Program-made: the position numbers and the translations under genes
Source of the DNA: an uncultured Pseudomonas sp.
Lineage (GTDB): Bacteria > Pseudomonadota > Gammaproteobacteria > Pseudomonadales > Pseudomonadaceae
NCBI RefSeq assembly: GCF_946885955.1
Contig: NZ_CAMPHI010000009.1
Span: forward strand, 62,001-126,000
DNA: 64,000 nt
Reading direction: 5' to 3'
Notes under the pieces: generated by a model
What the model was told of the DNA's origin: nothing
Seen by the model: the letters and a program-made list of their open reading frames with translations, nothing else
The model's database searches: none
In this document: piece by piece, positions 8,813 to 17,639 of the stretch
How positions within the stretch are numbered: the first letter of the stretch is position 1
How the letters are laid out: every line of letters begins with the position of its first letter

Positions 8813-9513
8813 ACACACCAATCTGTAGCCCGGGTCGAGCGCAGCGATACCCGGGAGCGGTGCCAAATGAAGCAAGCCAGTTTTACCAGAGCGGGTTAGT
8901 GGCGCAGAAAACAGCGCTTCACCTCACCGCAAGACCTCTGTCCCACGTCACCTTTCTTGCGGTGATAGCCGACCTCCTTAATTGAAGATCACGCACTGCG
9001 AGGCTTCTGGTTAGAAACTTTCCTGGGTATCGCTTCGCTCGACCCAGGCTACGTGTTATGCGGGATCAGGCATTCGCCGAGAGTTGATCGGCAGCCTGGC
9101 GTGCACCGAGCAGGCCGCTTGAGCACGCCAGCCCGTAGCCCGGGTCGAGCGAAGCGACACCCGGGAGAGGTGCCAAATGAAGCAAACCAGTTTTACCAGG
9201 GCGGGTTAGTGGCGCTGAAAACAGGGCCTCGCCTAACCACAAGACCTGTCTGCCACGTCACCGTTCATGCGTTGATAGCCTACCTCCTTAATTGAAGATC
9301 AAGCGCGGCGAGGCTTCTGGTTAGAACCTTTCCTGGGTATCGCTTCGCTCGACCCAGGCTACGTGTTATGCGGGATCAGGCATTCGCCGAGAGTTGATCG
9401 GCATCCTGGCGTGCACCGAGAAAACGGCCTGAACACACCAACCTGTAGCCCGGGTCGAGCGTAGCGACACCCGGGAGGGGTGCCAAATAGAGCAGACCAG
9501 TTTCACCAGGACG
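8771..9513. repeat. 310-bp tandem repeat array (two full units and a partial third)
   Basis: Units start at 8771, 9081 and 9391, an exact 310-bp period, each with GATCGGCAGCCTGGC or a close variant. The first unit begins inside the ABM gene and includes its stop codon. Every unit contains a hairpin-forming segment built on CCCGGGTCGAGCG and its inverted match, plus the complementary segment TGGGTATCGCTTCGCTCGAC. The third unit diverges near 9513. Units 1 and 2 are nearly identical except at the unit-1 start, where the true gene sequence replaces the repeat junction. No protein of its own is supported here. Confidence 0.85.
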
Positions 9514-9555
9514 GATGCTTGGGGGGCCGCTGGCTGGCAGCGGCCGGGCGATGGC

Positions 9556-9984
9556 TTAGTCGAGCAGGGTCAGGGTGACGTCGATGTTGCCGCGGGTAGC
9601 GTTGGAGTATGGGCAGACGATGTGCGCCCGTTCGATCAGGGTCTGCGCCTGTTCGCGATCCATACCCGGCAGGCTGATGCGCAGTTCGACTTCGATGCCG
9701 AAGCCGTTGGGGATCGCACCGATTCCAACTATACCTTCGATGGACGCGTCGGCCGGCATCGCCAGCTTGTCGCGGCCGGCGACGAACTTCATCGCGCCGA
9801 TAAAGCAGGCCGAATAACCGGCGGCGAACAGTTGCTCCGGGTTGGTGCCTTGACCGCCGGCGCCACCGAGTTCTTTCGGGGTGGTCAGGGCGACGTCGAG
9901 AACGCCGTCGGAAGAAATCGCGCGGCCGTCACGGCCGCCGGTGGCTTCTGCGTAAGCACGATAAGCGATGGTTTGAATCGACAT
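9556..9984 (-). CDS. ohr: Organic hydroperoxide resistance protein Ohr
   Basis: A 142-residue OsmC/Ohr-family thiol peroxidase that reduces organic hydroperoxides. Both catalytic cysteines are at the canonical positions: Cys60 in [13 protein letters not shown] and Cys124 in [13 protein letters not shown]. Arg18 and Glu50 of the active site also appear present. The start is the ATG at 9984 with SD AGAGGA; the frame is open further upstream, but without support. A tiny exported protein gene lies 74 bases upstream on the same strand, and two near-identical candidate operator sequences precede that, so the two may be co-transcribed. No ohrR regulator gene is adjacent. Confidence 0.93.
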   Translation of the reverse strand: MSIQTIAYRAYAEATGGRDGRAISSDGVLDVALTTPKELGGAGGQGTNPEQLFAAGYSACFIGAMKFVAGRDKLAMPADASIEGIVGIGAIPNGFGIEVELRISLPGMDREQAQTLIERAHIVCPYSNATRGNIDVTLTLLD

Positions 9985-10058
9985 GGGGTAATCCTCTGTA
10001 AGTGACGATGGTTCGGTTAGAGATGCTTCAGGTAGTGGTGGTGCGTTGGCAGCGGCGA

Positions 10059-10178
10059 TCAACCTTGGTGGTTGATCAGCCAGTGCGGGTACAGGCCTTT
10101 GCCATCCTGCGGTTTGCTGTCAGCCAGCACCGGAGCGGCAAGGACGAGGGTTACAGCGAAAGCGACGAGGGTTTTCAT
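10059..10178 (-). CDS. Small exported protein of unknown function (39 aa)
   Basis: The frame from ATG 10178 encodes 39 residues with a textbook signal peptide ([20 protein letters not shown], cleavage likely after VLA), leaving a mature peptide of about 20 residues ending in [10 protein letters not shown]. The SD is weak (TGGAA). I do not recognise the family. It lies 74 bases upstream of ohr in the same direction, and the candidate operators upstream of it would then control both. An unprocessed longer start at 10241 would bury the signal peptide and is less likely. Confidence 0.55.
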   Translation of the reverse strand: MKTLVAFAVTLVLAAPVLADSKPQDGKGLYPHWLINHQG

Positions 10179-10227
10179 AAGGAATTTCCACGAATCGGTT
10201 TGATCGATCGGAAAATATTCGCGCCAA

Positions 10228-10288
10228 TATTTAGCGCGCAAGTCATTTCCATGGAGCGAAATTTACTCCGCATGTATTTAGTGCGCAA
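10228..10288. promoter_or_regulatory. Candidate paired operator upstream of the small gene and ohr
   Basis: TATTTAGCGCGCAA (10228-10241) and TATTTAGTGCGCAA (10275-10288) match at 13 of 14 positions, 47 bases apart, in an AT-rich stretch. The core TTAGCGCGCAA is nearly palindromic, as expected for a MarR-family (OhrR-like) site. The remaining bases to 10402 hold no gene I can support. Confidence 0.45.
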
Positions 10289-10402
10289 TATATATTTTGG
10301 ACTTATTTGCGATAAGCACTGCTGGGTTCAGGCATAAGCAGATGCCGCGAGGGTTGGCGGAACGCCAGGGAAATGGCAAAGCGACCCTGGGCGGCTGTAC
10401 CC

Positions 10403-10570
10403 CTAGGGCCTGTTGAAAACTACCTGTGCTGCCATTGTCGAGTTGAAAACAGGCTCGGGTGTTTGCTCATTGACATCGAACGCGACCCTGATCGCTTTTT
10501 CGCCTGCTTTTGCGGGGCCGCCGTCGGCACTATGCCGGCTGCCTCGGCCAGGTTTTCAACGGACTGCTAG
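10403..10570 (-). repeat. MITE-like element, copy 1 (inverted orientation)
   Basis: A segment of about 165 bp with terminal inverted repeats built on CTGTTGAAAAC at one end and GTTTTCAACGG at the other, bounded by CTAG on both sides (10403-10406 and 10567-10570). Internal blocks match copies at 21162 and 35556 in reverse orientation (for example TTTGCTCATT and CGCTTTTTCGCCTG). It encodes nothing. The right CTAG supplies the TAG stop codon of the neighbouring CoA-transferase gene. Confidence 0.75.
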
Positions 10571-11790
10571 AGCACCCCCGCCTGGCGCAAGCCGGCGATC
10601 TGCTCCGCGCTCAGCCCCAGCCACTGCTGCAACACGTGCTCGGTATGCTCGCCCAATAAAGGCGGGGCGTTGCGATGCTGGATCGGCGTGGCGGACAGGC
10701 GGATCGGACTGGCGACTTGCGGCACGCTGCCGGCCAGGGGGTGGGGCAGTTCGAAACGTAAACCGCGGGCCTGCACCTGGGGGTCGGCGAACACTTGGGC
10801 CAGGTCGTTGATCGGCCCGCAAGGCACGCCGGCCTGTTCCAGTGCGCTGATCCATTCGGCGGTGGTTTTGAATACCGTGGCCTGGCGGATCAGCGGAATC
10901 AGTTCGCCGCGGTGCGCGACCCGCGCCGTATTGGTGGAAAAACGCGGGTCGTAGGCCAAAGCCGTAAGGCCGGCGACCTCGCAAAACTTGCGGAACTGGC
11001 CATCGTTGCCGACCGTGAGAATGAAGTCGCCATCGGCCGTGGGGAAGTCCTGATAGGGCACGATGTTCGGGTGGGCGTTGCCCAGGCGTTTGGGCGCGGT
11101 ACCCGTGGTCAGGTAGTTCATCGCCTGGTTGGCCAGGCAGGCGACCTGCACGTCGAGCAGCGCCATGTCGATATGCTGACCGGCGCCAGTCTGCTCGCGG
11201 CTGGCCAGGGCGGCGAGGATAGCGGCGGTGGAATACAGGCCGGTGAGGATATCGGTGAGCGCCACACCGACCTTGACCGGGCCGGCGCCCTCCTCGCCTT
11301 CGGCGCGCCCGGTCAGGCTCATCAGCCCGCCGAGCCCCTGGATCATGAAGTCGTAGCCAGCCCGTTTGGCGTAGGGGCCGTTCTGGCCGAAGCCGGTGAT
11401 CGAGCAGTAGATCAACTTCGGGTTGAGCGCGTTCAGCGCCGCGTAATCGAGGCCGTAGGCGGCCAGGCCACCGACCTTGAAGTTCTCGATCAGGATATCG
11501 GCCTTGGTCGCCAGCTCGCGGACGATGCGCTGGCCTTCGGCCTGGGTGAAGTCCACGGTGAGCGATTGCTTGTTGCGGTTGGCGGACAGGTAATAGGCCG
11601 CCTCGCTGGTGTTTTCGCCGGCGACGTTTTGCAGAAACGGTGGGCCCCAGTGGCGGGTATCGTCGCCGACGCCGGGGCGCTCGACCTTGATCACCTCGGC
11701 GCCGAGGTCGGCGAGAATCTGCCCGGCCCAGGGCCCGGCGAGCACGCGGGACAGGTCGAGAACACGCAGATGGGACAGGGCGCCGGGCAT
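10567..11790 (-). CDS. CaiB/BaiF-family CoA-transferase
   Basis: A 407-residue class III CoA-transferase. It shows the family N-terminus (LRVLDLSRVLAGPWAGQIL), the FNxNKQSL-type region (LSANRNKQSLTVDF) and the Asp-containing segment DMALLDVQVACLANQ that bears the catalytic aspartate. The start ATG at 11790 has SD GGAG. It lies downstream of gcdH on the same strand, as PA0446-PA0447 do in P. aeruginosa by memory. This supports a role in activating glutarate to glutaryl-CoA for the dehydrogenase. Its TAG stop lies within the CTAG at the edge of a MITE-like element. Confidence 0.87.
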   Translation of the reverse strand: MPGALSHLRVLDLSRVLAGPWAGQILADLGAEVIKVERPGVGDDTRHWGPPFLQNVAGENTSEAAYYLSANRNKQSLTVDFTQAEGQRIVRELATKADILIENFKVGGLAAYGLDYAALNALNPKLIYCSITGFGQNGPYAKRAGYDFMIQGLGGLMSLTGRAEGEEGAGPVKVGVALTDILTGLYSTAAILAALASREQTGAGQHIDMALLDVQVACLANQAMNYLTTGTAPKRLGNAHPNIVPYQDFPTADGDFILTVGNDGQFRKFCEVAGLTALAYDPRFSTNTARVAHRGELIPLIRQATVFKTTAEWISALEQAGVPCGPINDLAQVFADPQVQARGLRFELPHPLAGSVPQVASPIRLSATPIQHRNAPPLLGEHTEHVLQQWLGLSAEQIAGLRQAGVL

Positions 11791-11800
11791 GGAAACTCCG

Positions 11801-11944
11801 TAGGGTGCGCCGTGCGCACCGATAGCAAACAGGACCTGGGATAGACCGAGCGCAGCGATACCCAGCGGATCGCGCGATGGGTTACGCCGTGCGCACCAGC
11901 ATCAATCAACGGTGCGCATGACCTAGGCGGCCCCGCGCACCCTA
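11801..11944. repeat. REP-like intergenic repeat with perfect 10-bp terminal inverted repeats
   Basis: TAGGGTGCGC (11801-11810) is exactly complementary to GCGCACCCTA (11935-11944). Between them are further GTGCGC/GCGCAC blocks and a hairpin around CTGGGATAGACC and its partner. It is a dispersed repeat of the kind common between Pseudomonas genes and sits between gcdH and the CoA-transferase gene, where it could stabilise or terminate the transcript. Confidence 0.6.
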
Positions 11945-11947
11945 GCT

Positions 11948-13126
11948 TTAGAAGAACGCCTGAATACCGGTCTGCGCGCGGCCGAGGATCAGCGCGTGGA
12001 CGTCGTGGGTGCCTTCGTAGGTGTTGACCACTTCCAGGTTGACCAGGTGGCGGGCCACTCCGAACTCGTCGCTGATGCCGTTGCCGCCGAGCATGTCGCG
12101 GGCCATGCGGGCGATCTCCAGGGATTTGCCGCAGCTGTTGCGCTTCATGATCGAGGTGATTTCCACCGCCGCGCTGCCTTCGTCCTTCATCCGGCCGAGG
12201 CGCAGGCAGCCTTGCAGGGCCAGGGTAATTTCGGTCTGCATGTCGGCGAGTTTCTTCTGAATCAGCTGGTTGGCGGCCAGCGGGCGGCCGAACTGCTTGC
12301 GGTCCAGGGTGTATTGGCGCGCCGTGTGCCAGCAGAATTCGGCGGCGCCCAGGGCGCCCCAGCTGATGCCGTAACGGGCGGAGTTGAGGCAGGTGAACGG
12401 GCCTTTCAGGCCGCGCACATCGGGGAAGGCGTTTTCTTCCGGGCAGAACACGTTATCCATGACGATCTCGCCGGTGATCGAGGCGCGCAGGCCGACCTTG
12501 CCGTGGATCGCCGGGGTGCTCAGGCCCTGCCAGCCTTTTTCCAGGACGAAGCCGCGGATCTCGCCGGCGTCGTCCTTGGCCCAGACCACGAAGACATCGG
12601 CGATCGGCGAGTTGGTGATCCACATCTTCGCGCCGGTCAGGCGATAGCCGCCGTCGACCTTCTTCGCCCGGGTGATCATCGAGCCGGGATCGGAGCCGTG
12701 GTCCGGCTCGGTCAGGCCGAAGCAGCCGATGTATTCGCCGCTGGCCAGCTTGGGCAGGTATTTCTGCTTGGTCGCTTCGTTGCCGAACTCGTTGATCGGC
12801 ACCATCACCAGAGACGACTGCACGCTCATCATCGAGCGGTAGCCGGAGTCGACGCGTTCCACTTCGCGGGCGATCAGCCCGTAGCACACATAGTTCAGGC
12901 CGCTGCCGCCGTAGGCTTCGGGGATGGTCGCGCCGAGCAGGCCGGTTTCGCCCATCTCGCGGAAGATCGCCGGGTCGGTCTGTTCATGGCGGAAGGCTTC
13001 CAGCACCCGCGGCGCCAGTTTGTCGGCGGCGAATTGCTGGGCACTGTCACGCACCATGCGCTCTTCTTCAGTGAGTTGCTGATCGAGCAGCAGGGGGTCG
13101 ATCCAGTTGAAGCTTGCCTTGGCCAT
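11948..13126 (-). CDS. gcdH: Glutaryl-CoA dehydrogenase
   Basis: A 392-residue acyl-CoA dehydrogenase family flavoenzyme that oxidises and decarboxylates glutaryl-CoA to crotonyl-CoA in lysine and glutarate degradation. Visible motifs are [18 protein letters not shown] (FAD/substrate contact), [14 protein letters not shown], and [17 protein letters not shown] with the catalytic Glu in YEGT. The [12 protein letters not shown]-terminus with a long early helix is typical of GcdH. The ATG at 13126 has SD GAGG, and upstream in-frame codons are not supported. The CoA-transferase downstream fits the same pathway. Confidence 0.93.
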   Translation of the reverse strand: MAKASFNWIDPLLLDQQLTEEERMVRDSAQQFAADKLAPRVLEAFRHEQTDPAIFREMGETGLLGATIPEAYGGSGLNYVCYGLIAREVERVDSGYRSMMSVQSSLVMVPINEFGNEATKQKYLPKLASGEYIGCFGLTEPDHGSDPGSMITRAKKVDGGYRLTGAKMWITNSPIADVFVVWAKDDAGEIRGFVLEKGWQGLSTPAIHGKVGLRASITGEIVMDNVFCPEENAFPDVRGLKGPFTCLNSARYGISWGALGAAEFCWHTARQYTLDRKQFGRPLAANQLIQKKLADMQTEITLALQGCLRLGRMKDEGSAAVEITSIMKRNSCGKSLEIARMARDMLGGNGISDEFGVARHLVNLEVVNTYEGTHDVHALILGRAQTGIQAFF

Positions 13127-13193
13127 TGCGGGAACCTCGATATGTCGTGATGGGCCAAGACTAGGCCTGCTCGGGCAGCGGCGCAAACGAGGA

Positions 13194-13222
13194 TTTCGCA
13201 CTCATGTGTGCGCTTTTCGCAC
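13194..13222. promoter_or_regulatory. Candidate LysR-type operator upstream of gcdH
   Basis: TTTCGCAC occurs at 13194-13201 and again at 13215-13222, exactly 21 bases apart (two helical turns), with GTGTGCGC between. This spacing fits regulator contacts on one DNA face. In other pseudomonads a LysR regulator (GcdR) controls gcdH; the candidate here is the gene at 16271. Confidence 0.4.
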
Positions 13223-13275
13223 TCCGAAAACTATTCCGCTCAGTGCTTTGCCTATCTGGAATGCACTGCTTGCAC

Positions 13276-14823
13276 TTAGCGCAAACCTAGCCGCTTGGCC
13301 AGGCGGCTCAGGTTGGCGCGATCCACGCCCAGCTCCCGGCCGACGTCGGCCCATTTGCCCTGATGCCGCGCCAGCGCCTCGCCGATCAGACGCTTCTGGT
13401 AGGCGTCCACGGCGTCGCGCAGCGGCAGGCCCTGAGCGCCCGACGGTATCGCTGGCGTGGACCCGATATCGGCTTCGCGCGCCACCAGGCCCAGATCCAA
13501 CGCGCCGATGCTGAGGATCCGCGGGCGTTCGGCGCAGGCCGACAGGGCCTTCAAGGCGGCGCGAGCGACCAGGTGTTCCAGCTCGCGCACGTTGCCCGGC
13601 CAATCGTAGGCGAGCAGCGCCTTCTGCCCATCGGCGGCCAGGCGCAAGCTGCGCAGACCGAGGCGCGCGCGGTTTTCTTCAAGGAAGTAGCCGGCCAGCA
13701 GCAATACATCGCGACCGCGCTCGCGCAAAGCCGGCACGCGCAGCGGGTAAACGCTGAGGCGGTGATAAAGGTCGGCGCGAAAGCGTCCGCTGCGCACCTC
13801 GTGCGCCAGGTCGCGGTTGCTCGCCGCCAGTATGCGCACATCGACGCGATGCTCGCGATCCGAGCCGACCCGTTGCAACTGCCCGCTCTGCAGCACGCGC
13901 AGCAGCTTGGCCTGCACCGCCAGCGGCAGCTCGCCGACCTCATCGAGAAACAGCGTACCGCCGTCGGCTAGCTCGAATTTGCCGCTGCGCGGGCTGACCG
14001 CGCCGCTGAAGGCGCCCCGCACGTGACCGAACAGTTCGCTCTCCACCAGGGTGTCCGGCAAGGCGGCGCAGTTGATGCTGATCAGCGGTCGCGTCGCCCG
14101 CGCCGAAGCGGCGTGGATGGCTTCGGCAACCAGTTCCTTGCCGACGCCGGTTTCGCCGCCGATCAGCACCGTCAGCTCACTGTCGCCGAGCAGGGCGATC
14201 TCCCGCAGCAGATCCTTGTGGCCGGCGCTCTGGCCGATCAGTTCGCGCGGGCGATGGTGATCGGCGGCCTGCTTGTAGACCTCGGCCAATTGGTGCTCGT
14301 CCTCGACGCGGCGCAGCAGGCTGTTGATCCGCTCGTTGGCCATTACGGTGGCCGCGGCCAGGCTGGCGAATGCCTGCAAGGTGTTCAGGTCGACCTGGCC
14401 GTAGCGCGCCGGATCAAGCGAGTCGAGGGTCAGCAGGCCCCACAGCCGATCGTGCACGTAAAGCGGGCAGCCCAGGCAGTCGTGGACCTCCAGATGACCG
14501 CGATGGCCCTCGACCAGACCATCATAGGGGTCGGGCAGCTCGCAGTCGGCGGCAAAGCGGCTCGGCCCGGCCTGGGCCAGCAGCGCCTGCAACCGGGGGT
14601 GTTCGGCAATCCTGAAACGCCGGCCGAGGGTATCGGCGCTGAGGCCCTGCACGGACAGCGGCACCAGCACCTCACCGTCGAGCTTGAGCAGTGCCAGCGC
14701 ATCGCAGGGCAACAGCTGGCGCAAGGCGTCGAGCAGGCGCCGGTAACGCTCGGCCTCCGGCAGCTCGCGGGACAGGTCGGCGACCAGGGGGATCAGGGCG
14801 CTGAGAAGCGGATTGGTTGTCAT
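13276..14823 (-). CDS. norR: Nitric oxide-responsive sigma-54 activator NorR (FhpR-like)
   Basis: A 515-residue enhancer-binding protein. An N-terminal GAF domain (residues about 20-170, with [17 protein letters not shown] holding the candidate iron-ligand Cys) senses nitric oxide. The AAA+ domain follows, with Walker [10 protein letters not shown] near residue 220, a sigma-54 contact loop GAFSGA near 271 (Thr of the usual GAFTGA is Ser here) and Walker [15 protein letters not shown] Fis-type HTH ends the protein ([20 protein letters not shown]). The ATG at 14823 is chosen over GTG 14832. It is divergent from hmp, and the gap holds matching operators and a sigma-54 promoter. Confidence 0.93.
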   Translation of the reverse strand: MTTNPLLSALIPLVADLSRELPEAERYRRLLDALRQLLPCDALALLKLDGEVLVPLSVQGLSADTLGRRFRIAEHPRLQALLAQAGPSRFAADCELPDPYDGLVEGHRGHLEVHDCLGCPLYVHDRLWGLLTLDSLDPARYGQVDLNTLQAFASLAAATVMANERINSLLRRVEDEHQLAEVYKQAADHHRPRELIGQSAGHKDLLREIALLGDSELTVLIGGETGVGKELVAEAIHAASARATRPLISINCAALPDTLVESELFGHVRGAFSGAVSPRSGKFELADGGTLFLDEVGELPLAVQAKLLRVLQSGQLQRVGSDREHRVDVRILAASNRDLAHEVRSGRFRADLYHRLSVYPLRVPALRERGRDVLLLAGYFLEENRARLGLRSLRLAADGQKALLAYDWPGNVRELEHLVARAALKALSACAERPRILSIGALDLGLVAREADIGSTPAIPSGAQGLPLRDAVDAYQKRLIGEALARHQGKWADVGRELGVDRANLSRLAKRLGLR

Positions 14824-14837
14824 AAGGACCACTCGCA

Positions 14838-14873
14838 GTCATCACGACTCTAGATACAACGAGTCATAACGAC
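14838..14873. promoter_or_regulatory. NorR enhancer sites (two GT-N7-AC sites)
   Basis: GTCATCACGAC (14838-14848) and GTCATAACGAC (14863-14873) each fit the GT-N7-AC core known for NorR and differ from each other at one base. They lie 25 bases apart and about 42 bases or more upstream of the sigma-54 promoter of hmp. Confidence 0.7.
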
Positions 14874-14914
14874 ACAGCAAAAAATAAGCAATTGAAATAT
14901 AAGGAAATTAAATG

Positions 14915-14930
14915 TGGCACGCGGTTTGTA
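14915..14930 (+). promoter_or_regulatory. Sigma-54 promoter of hmp
   Basis: TGGCACGCGGTTTGTA fits the -24/-12 consensus TGGCAC-N5-TTGCA except for a T in place of C in the -12 element. It lies about 70 bases before the hmp start and downstream of the NorR sites, as required for NorR-activated transcription. Confidence 0.75.
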
Positions 14931-15000
14931 ATGCTCTCGATAGAGAAACTTACCACGCTTGCCACCGGCGAGCCGAATTCACCCTGAGGAATACCCGTTT

Positions 15001-16182
15001 ATGCTGACCACCGCGCAACGCGAATTGATCAAAGCCACCGTACCGCTGCTGGAAACCGGCGGCGAAGCCCTGACCCGGCATTTCTACCAACTGATGTTCA
15101 GCGAGTACCCGCAGGTGCAACCGCTGTTCAACCAGGCCCACCAGGCCAGCGGCGATCAACAGCGCGCGCTGGCCAACGGGGTGTTGATGTACGCGCGCAA
15201 TATCGACCGCCTGGAAGCGCTCGGCCCGCTGGTCGGGCAAATCGTCAGCAAACACGTGTCGCTGCAAATTCTTCCCGAGCACTACCCGATCGTAGGCAGC
15301 TGCCTGCTGCGGGCGATTCGCGAGGTGCTTGGCGCCGAGATCGCCACCGACGCGGTGATCGACGCCTGGGCCGCGGCCTATGGCCAACTGGCGCAGATCC
15401 TCATCGACGCCGAGGAAGGCGCCTACGCGGCGAACGCCGAGGCTTCGGGCGGCTGGCGCGGCGCGCGGGCGTTTCGCCTGCTGCGCAAGGTCGCGGAAAG
15501 CGAAGAAATCGTCTCCCTCTACCTGGCGCCGGTCGACGGTGCGGCATTGCTGGATTTCCAACCGGGCCAGTACATCGGCCTGCGCCTGGAGCTGGACGGC
15601 CAGGAAATGCGCCGCAACTACTCGCTGTCGGCACGCGGCAATGGCCGCGAGTACCGCATCAGCGTCAAGCGCGAAGCCGGCGGCAAAGTATCCAATTACC
15701 TGCACGACCATCTGCAGCCGGGCGATACCCTCGAGCTGTTCCCGCCGGCTGGCGACTTCGTCCTGCGCCCCTCGAACAAGCCCTTGGCGCTGATAACCGC
15801 CGGCGTCGGCATCACCCCAGCCCTGAGCATGCTCGAAGCGGCCCGCGACAGCGGCCGGCCGATTCATTTCATCCACTGCGCGCGGCATGCCGGCGTGCAC
15901 GCGTTTCGCGACTGGCTGCAGAGCCAAGCCGAGCAATCGCCGCAGGTGCGCCATTATGTGTGCTACAGCGAACCGCGCGCGGGTGACCTGGGCGATGCCG
16001 AAGGTTTCCTGACGCTCGAGCAGCTGGCCGAATGGCTGCCGCAGGAGCGCGACCTGGACGCCTATTTCCTGGGCCCCAAGCCGTTTATGAGCCAGGTGAA
16101 AAATCACCTGCGTCAACTCGGGGTACCTGAAAGCCAGAGCCACTATGAGTTCTTCGGCCCGGCCAGCGCCCTGGAAAACTGA
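15001..16182 (+). CDS. hmp: Flavohemoglobin, nitric oxide dioxygenase
   Basis: A 393-residue flavohemoprotein that converts NO and O2 to nitrate using NAD(P)H. The globin domain keeps Tyr29, Gln53, proximal His85 (SKHVSLQI) and Tyr95 at the positions known from E. coli Hmp. An FAD domain follows (RNYSLSARGNGREYRISVKR), then the NAD domain (ITAGVGITPALSMLEA, YFLGPKPFMSQV) and the C-terminal YEFFGP. The ATG at 15001 has SD GAGGAA (14983-14988), and the open frame upstream is not part of the protein. It is controlled by the divergent norR through the sigma-54 promoter at 14915. Confidence 0.96.
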   Translation: MLTTAQRELIKATVPLLETGGEALTRHFYQLMFSEYPQVQPLFNQAHQASGDQQRALANGVLMYARNIDRLEALGPLVGQIVSKHVSLQILPEHYPIVGSCLLRAIREVLGAEIATDAVIDAWAAAYGQLAQILIDAEEGAYAANAEASGGWRGARAFRLLRKVAESEEIVSLYLAPVDGAALLDFQPGQYIGLRLELDGQEMRRNYSLSARGNGREYRISVKREAGGKVSNYLHDHLQPGDTLELFPPAGDFVLRPSNKPLALITAGVGITPALSMLEAARDSGRPIHFIHCARHAGVHAFRDWLQSQAEQSPQVRHYVCYSEPRAGDLGDAEGFLTLEQLAEWLPQERDLDAYFLGPKPFMSQVKNHLRQLGVPESQSHYEFFGPASALEN

Positions 16183-16270
16183 GTCGACGGCTCGTTCGCA
16201 TTGTGCACAAACCTCAATCCGATATAGCTTTATGCGACTTTTCCCGCTATTCGAATGAGCAAACCGCACA

Positions 16271-17182
16271 ATGCGCCGAAAAATCCCCAGCACCGCGGCC
16301 CTGGTCGCGTTCGAGTCGGCGGCCCGTCATCAGAGCTTCACCAAGGCCGCCGAGGAACTGGCGCTGACCCAGAGCGCGATCTGCCGCCAGGTCGCCAGCC
16401 TTGAGGAATTTCTCAATGTCGAGCTGTTCCGCCGCTCGCGACGCGGGGTCAAACTCACCGATGCCGGGCAATCGTATGCCCGACGGGTCGCCAGCCAGCT
16501 GGATGCGGTGGAGCGCGACACCCTGGCGGTGATGGGCCAGCAGGGCGCGATGACCATCGAGCTAGCGGTGGTGCCGACCTTCGGCACCCAATGGCTGCTA
16601 CCGCGCCTGAAGGATTTCCAGCGCCTGCACCCACAGATCACCGTCAACCTGACCAACCGCACCCGCCCCTTCCTGTTCGCCGATACGGCGTTCGATGCCG
16701 CGGTGTACTTCGGCGACGGCGACTGGTCGGGTACCAGCTCGCACCTGTTGATGCGCGAGAACCCGATGCCGGTGTGCAGCCCTGCGCTGCTCGCCGGGCA
16801 AGCGCAACTCAGCGCCGAACAGCTCGCCGAGTTGCCGTTGCTGCAACAGACCACCCGCCCCTACGCCTGGCGCCAGTGGTTCGGCGCCCGCGGCATGACG
16901 GCCGCCCGGGATATGAGCGGGCCACGCTATGAGCTGTTTTCCATGCTCGCCCAGGCCGCCATGCATGAAATGGGCGTGGCGCTGATCCCGCCCTTCCTGA
17001 TTCAGCGCGAACTCGACGAGCGACGTTTGGTAATAGCCGCGCCCTATAGTTATCAGAGCGACAAGGCGTACTTTCTGATCATCCCCGAGCGCAAGGCGGA
17101 ATCCGCCGCGCTGCTCGCGTTGCGCGACTGGCTGGTACGGGAAGCCAACCGCTACGCCGAGGCGCATGAACTCGACCAGTAA
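16271..17182 (+). CDS. LysR-family transcriptional regulator (possible GcdR)
   Basis: A 303-residue GcvA-type LysR regulator. The winged HTH is at residues about 6-65 (FTKAAEELALTQSAICRQVASLEEFL) and the substrate-binding domain follows (IELAVVPTFGTQWLLPRLKDF). In P. aeruginosa and P. putida a LysR gene of this subgroup stands divergent from gcdH. Here the same orientation holds, but the norR/hmp pair lies between, so this is a reasonable candidate for GcdR. That assignment rests on gene context and recalled similarity, not on a search. Confidence 0.85.
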   Translation: MRRKIPSTAALVAFESAARHQSFTKAAEELALTQSAICRQVASLEEFLNVELFRRSRRGVKLTDAGQSYARRVASQLDAVERDTLAVMGQQGAMTIELAVVPTFGTQWLLPRLKDFQRLHPQITVNLTNRTRPFLFADTAFDAAVYFGDGDWSGTSSHLLMRENPMPVCSPALLAGQAQLSAEQLAELPLLQQTTRPYAWRQWFGARGMTAARDMSGPRYELFSMLAQAAMHEMGVALIPPFLIQRELDERRLVIAAPYSYQSDKAYFLIIPERKAESAALLALRDWLVREANRYAEAHELDQ

Positions 17183-17639
17183 GTTGTGGAGATCGGCCGC
17201 GTCGGCCTGAAAACGCAAGCCCGCCAAAAAGCTGACCTGGTAGTCAACATATGCAGACGCTACACTGGCGCGCTTCATCGGACGCGTCACGCCGGCCGCC
17301 CCAGCGACGATGTCGCACCCAGAACAGCGGGCATCGGCCTGATGAACCATTATTCATGGCAAGGATCAGATTTGCCGGGATTAAACCCAGCTATTTATCC
17401 TCGCGGCCTTGTTCAGAAGGCTTTGCATGGCAACTTCAGCCCTACCAAGTCAGCGAATGACCTGTAGTTCGCCGCAGGTTTTACTCCATAACGCCTTGAT
17501 GGTCTTAAGTATCACCTGCAAAATGCCGCGCCCCGCCGTTATCCGAGCATTTGTTCGAGCGGGTTTGTGCTGATCCCCCTTCGCCGGCGTGCCAACGTAG
17601 TGTGCCGGTTCACTAAAAAGATCACGCAGGAGAATAGAA
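17183..17639. other. Intergenic region before pntAA
   Basis: No coding frame with convincing composition or start signal is visible in these 457 bases. The last 15 bases carry the pntAA SD (CAGGAG). A promoter for the pnt operon must lie here, but no convincing -35/-10 pair could be assigned by eye. Confidence 0.5.

Noticed and set aside
8674..9295. Short frames within the 310-bp array (8674-8985 and 9053-9295)
   Set aside because: They repeat because the DNA repeats; no start signal or protein-like conservation is seen.
8771..9513. CRISPR array
   Set aside because: The repeat unit is 310 bp, without short repeats and unique spacers, and no cas gene is near.
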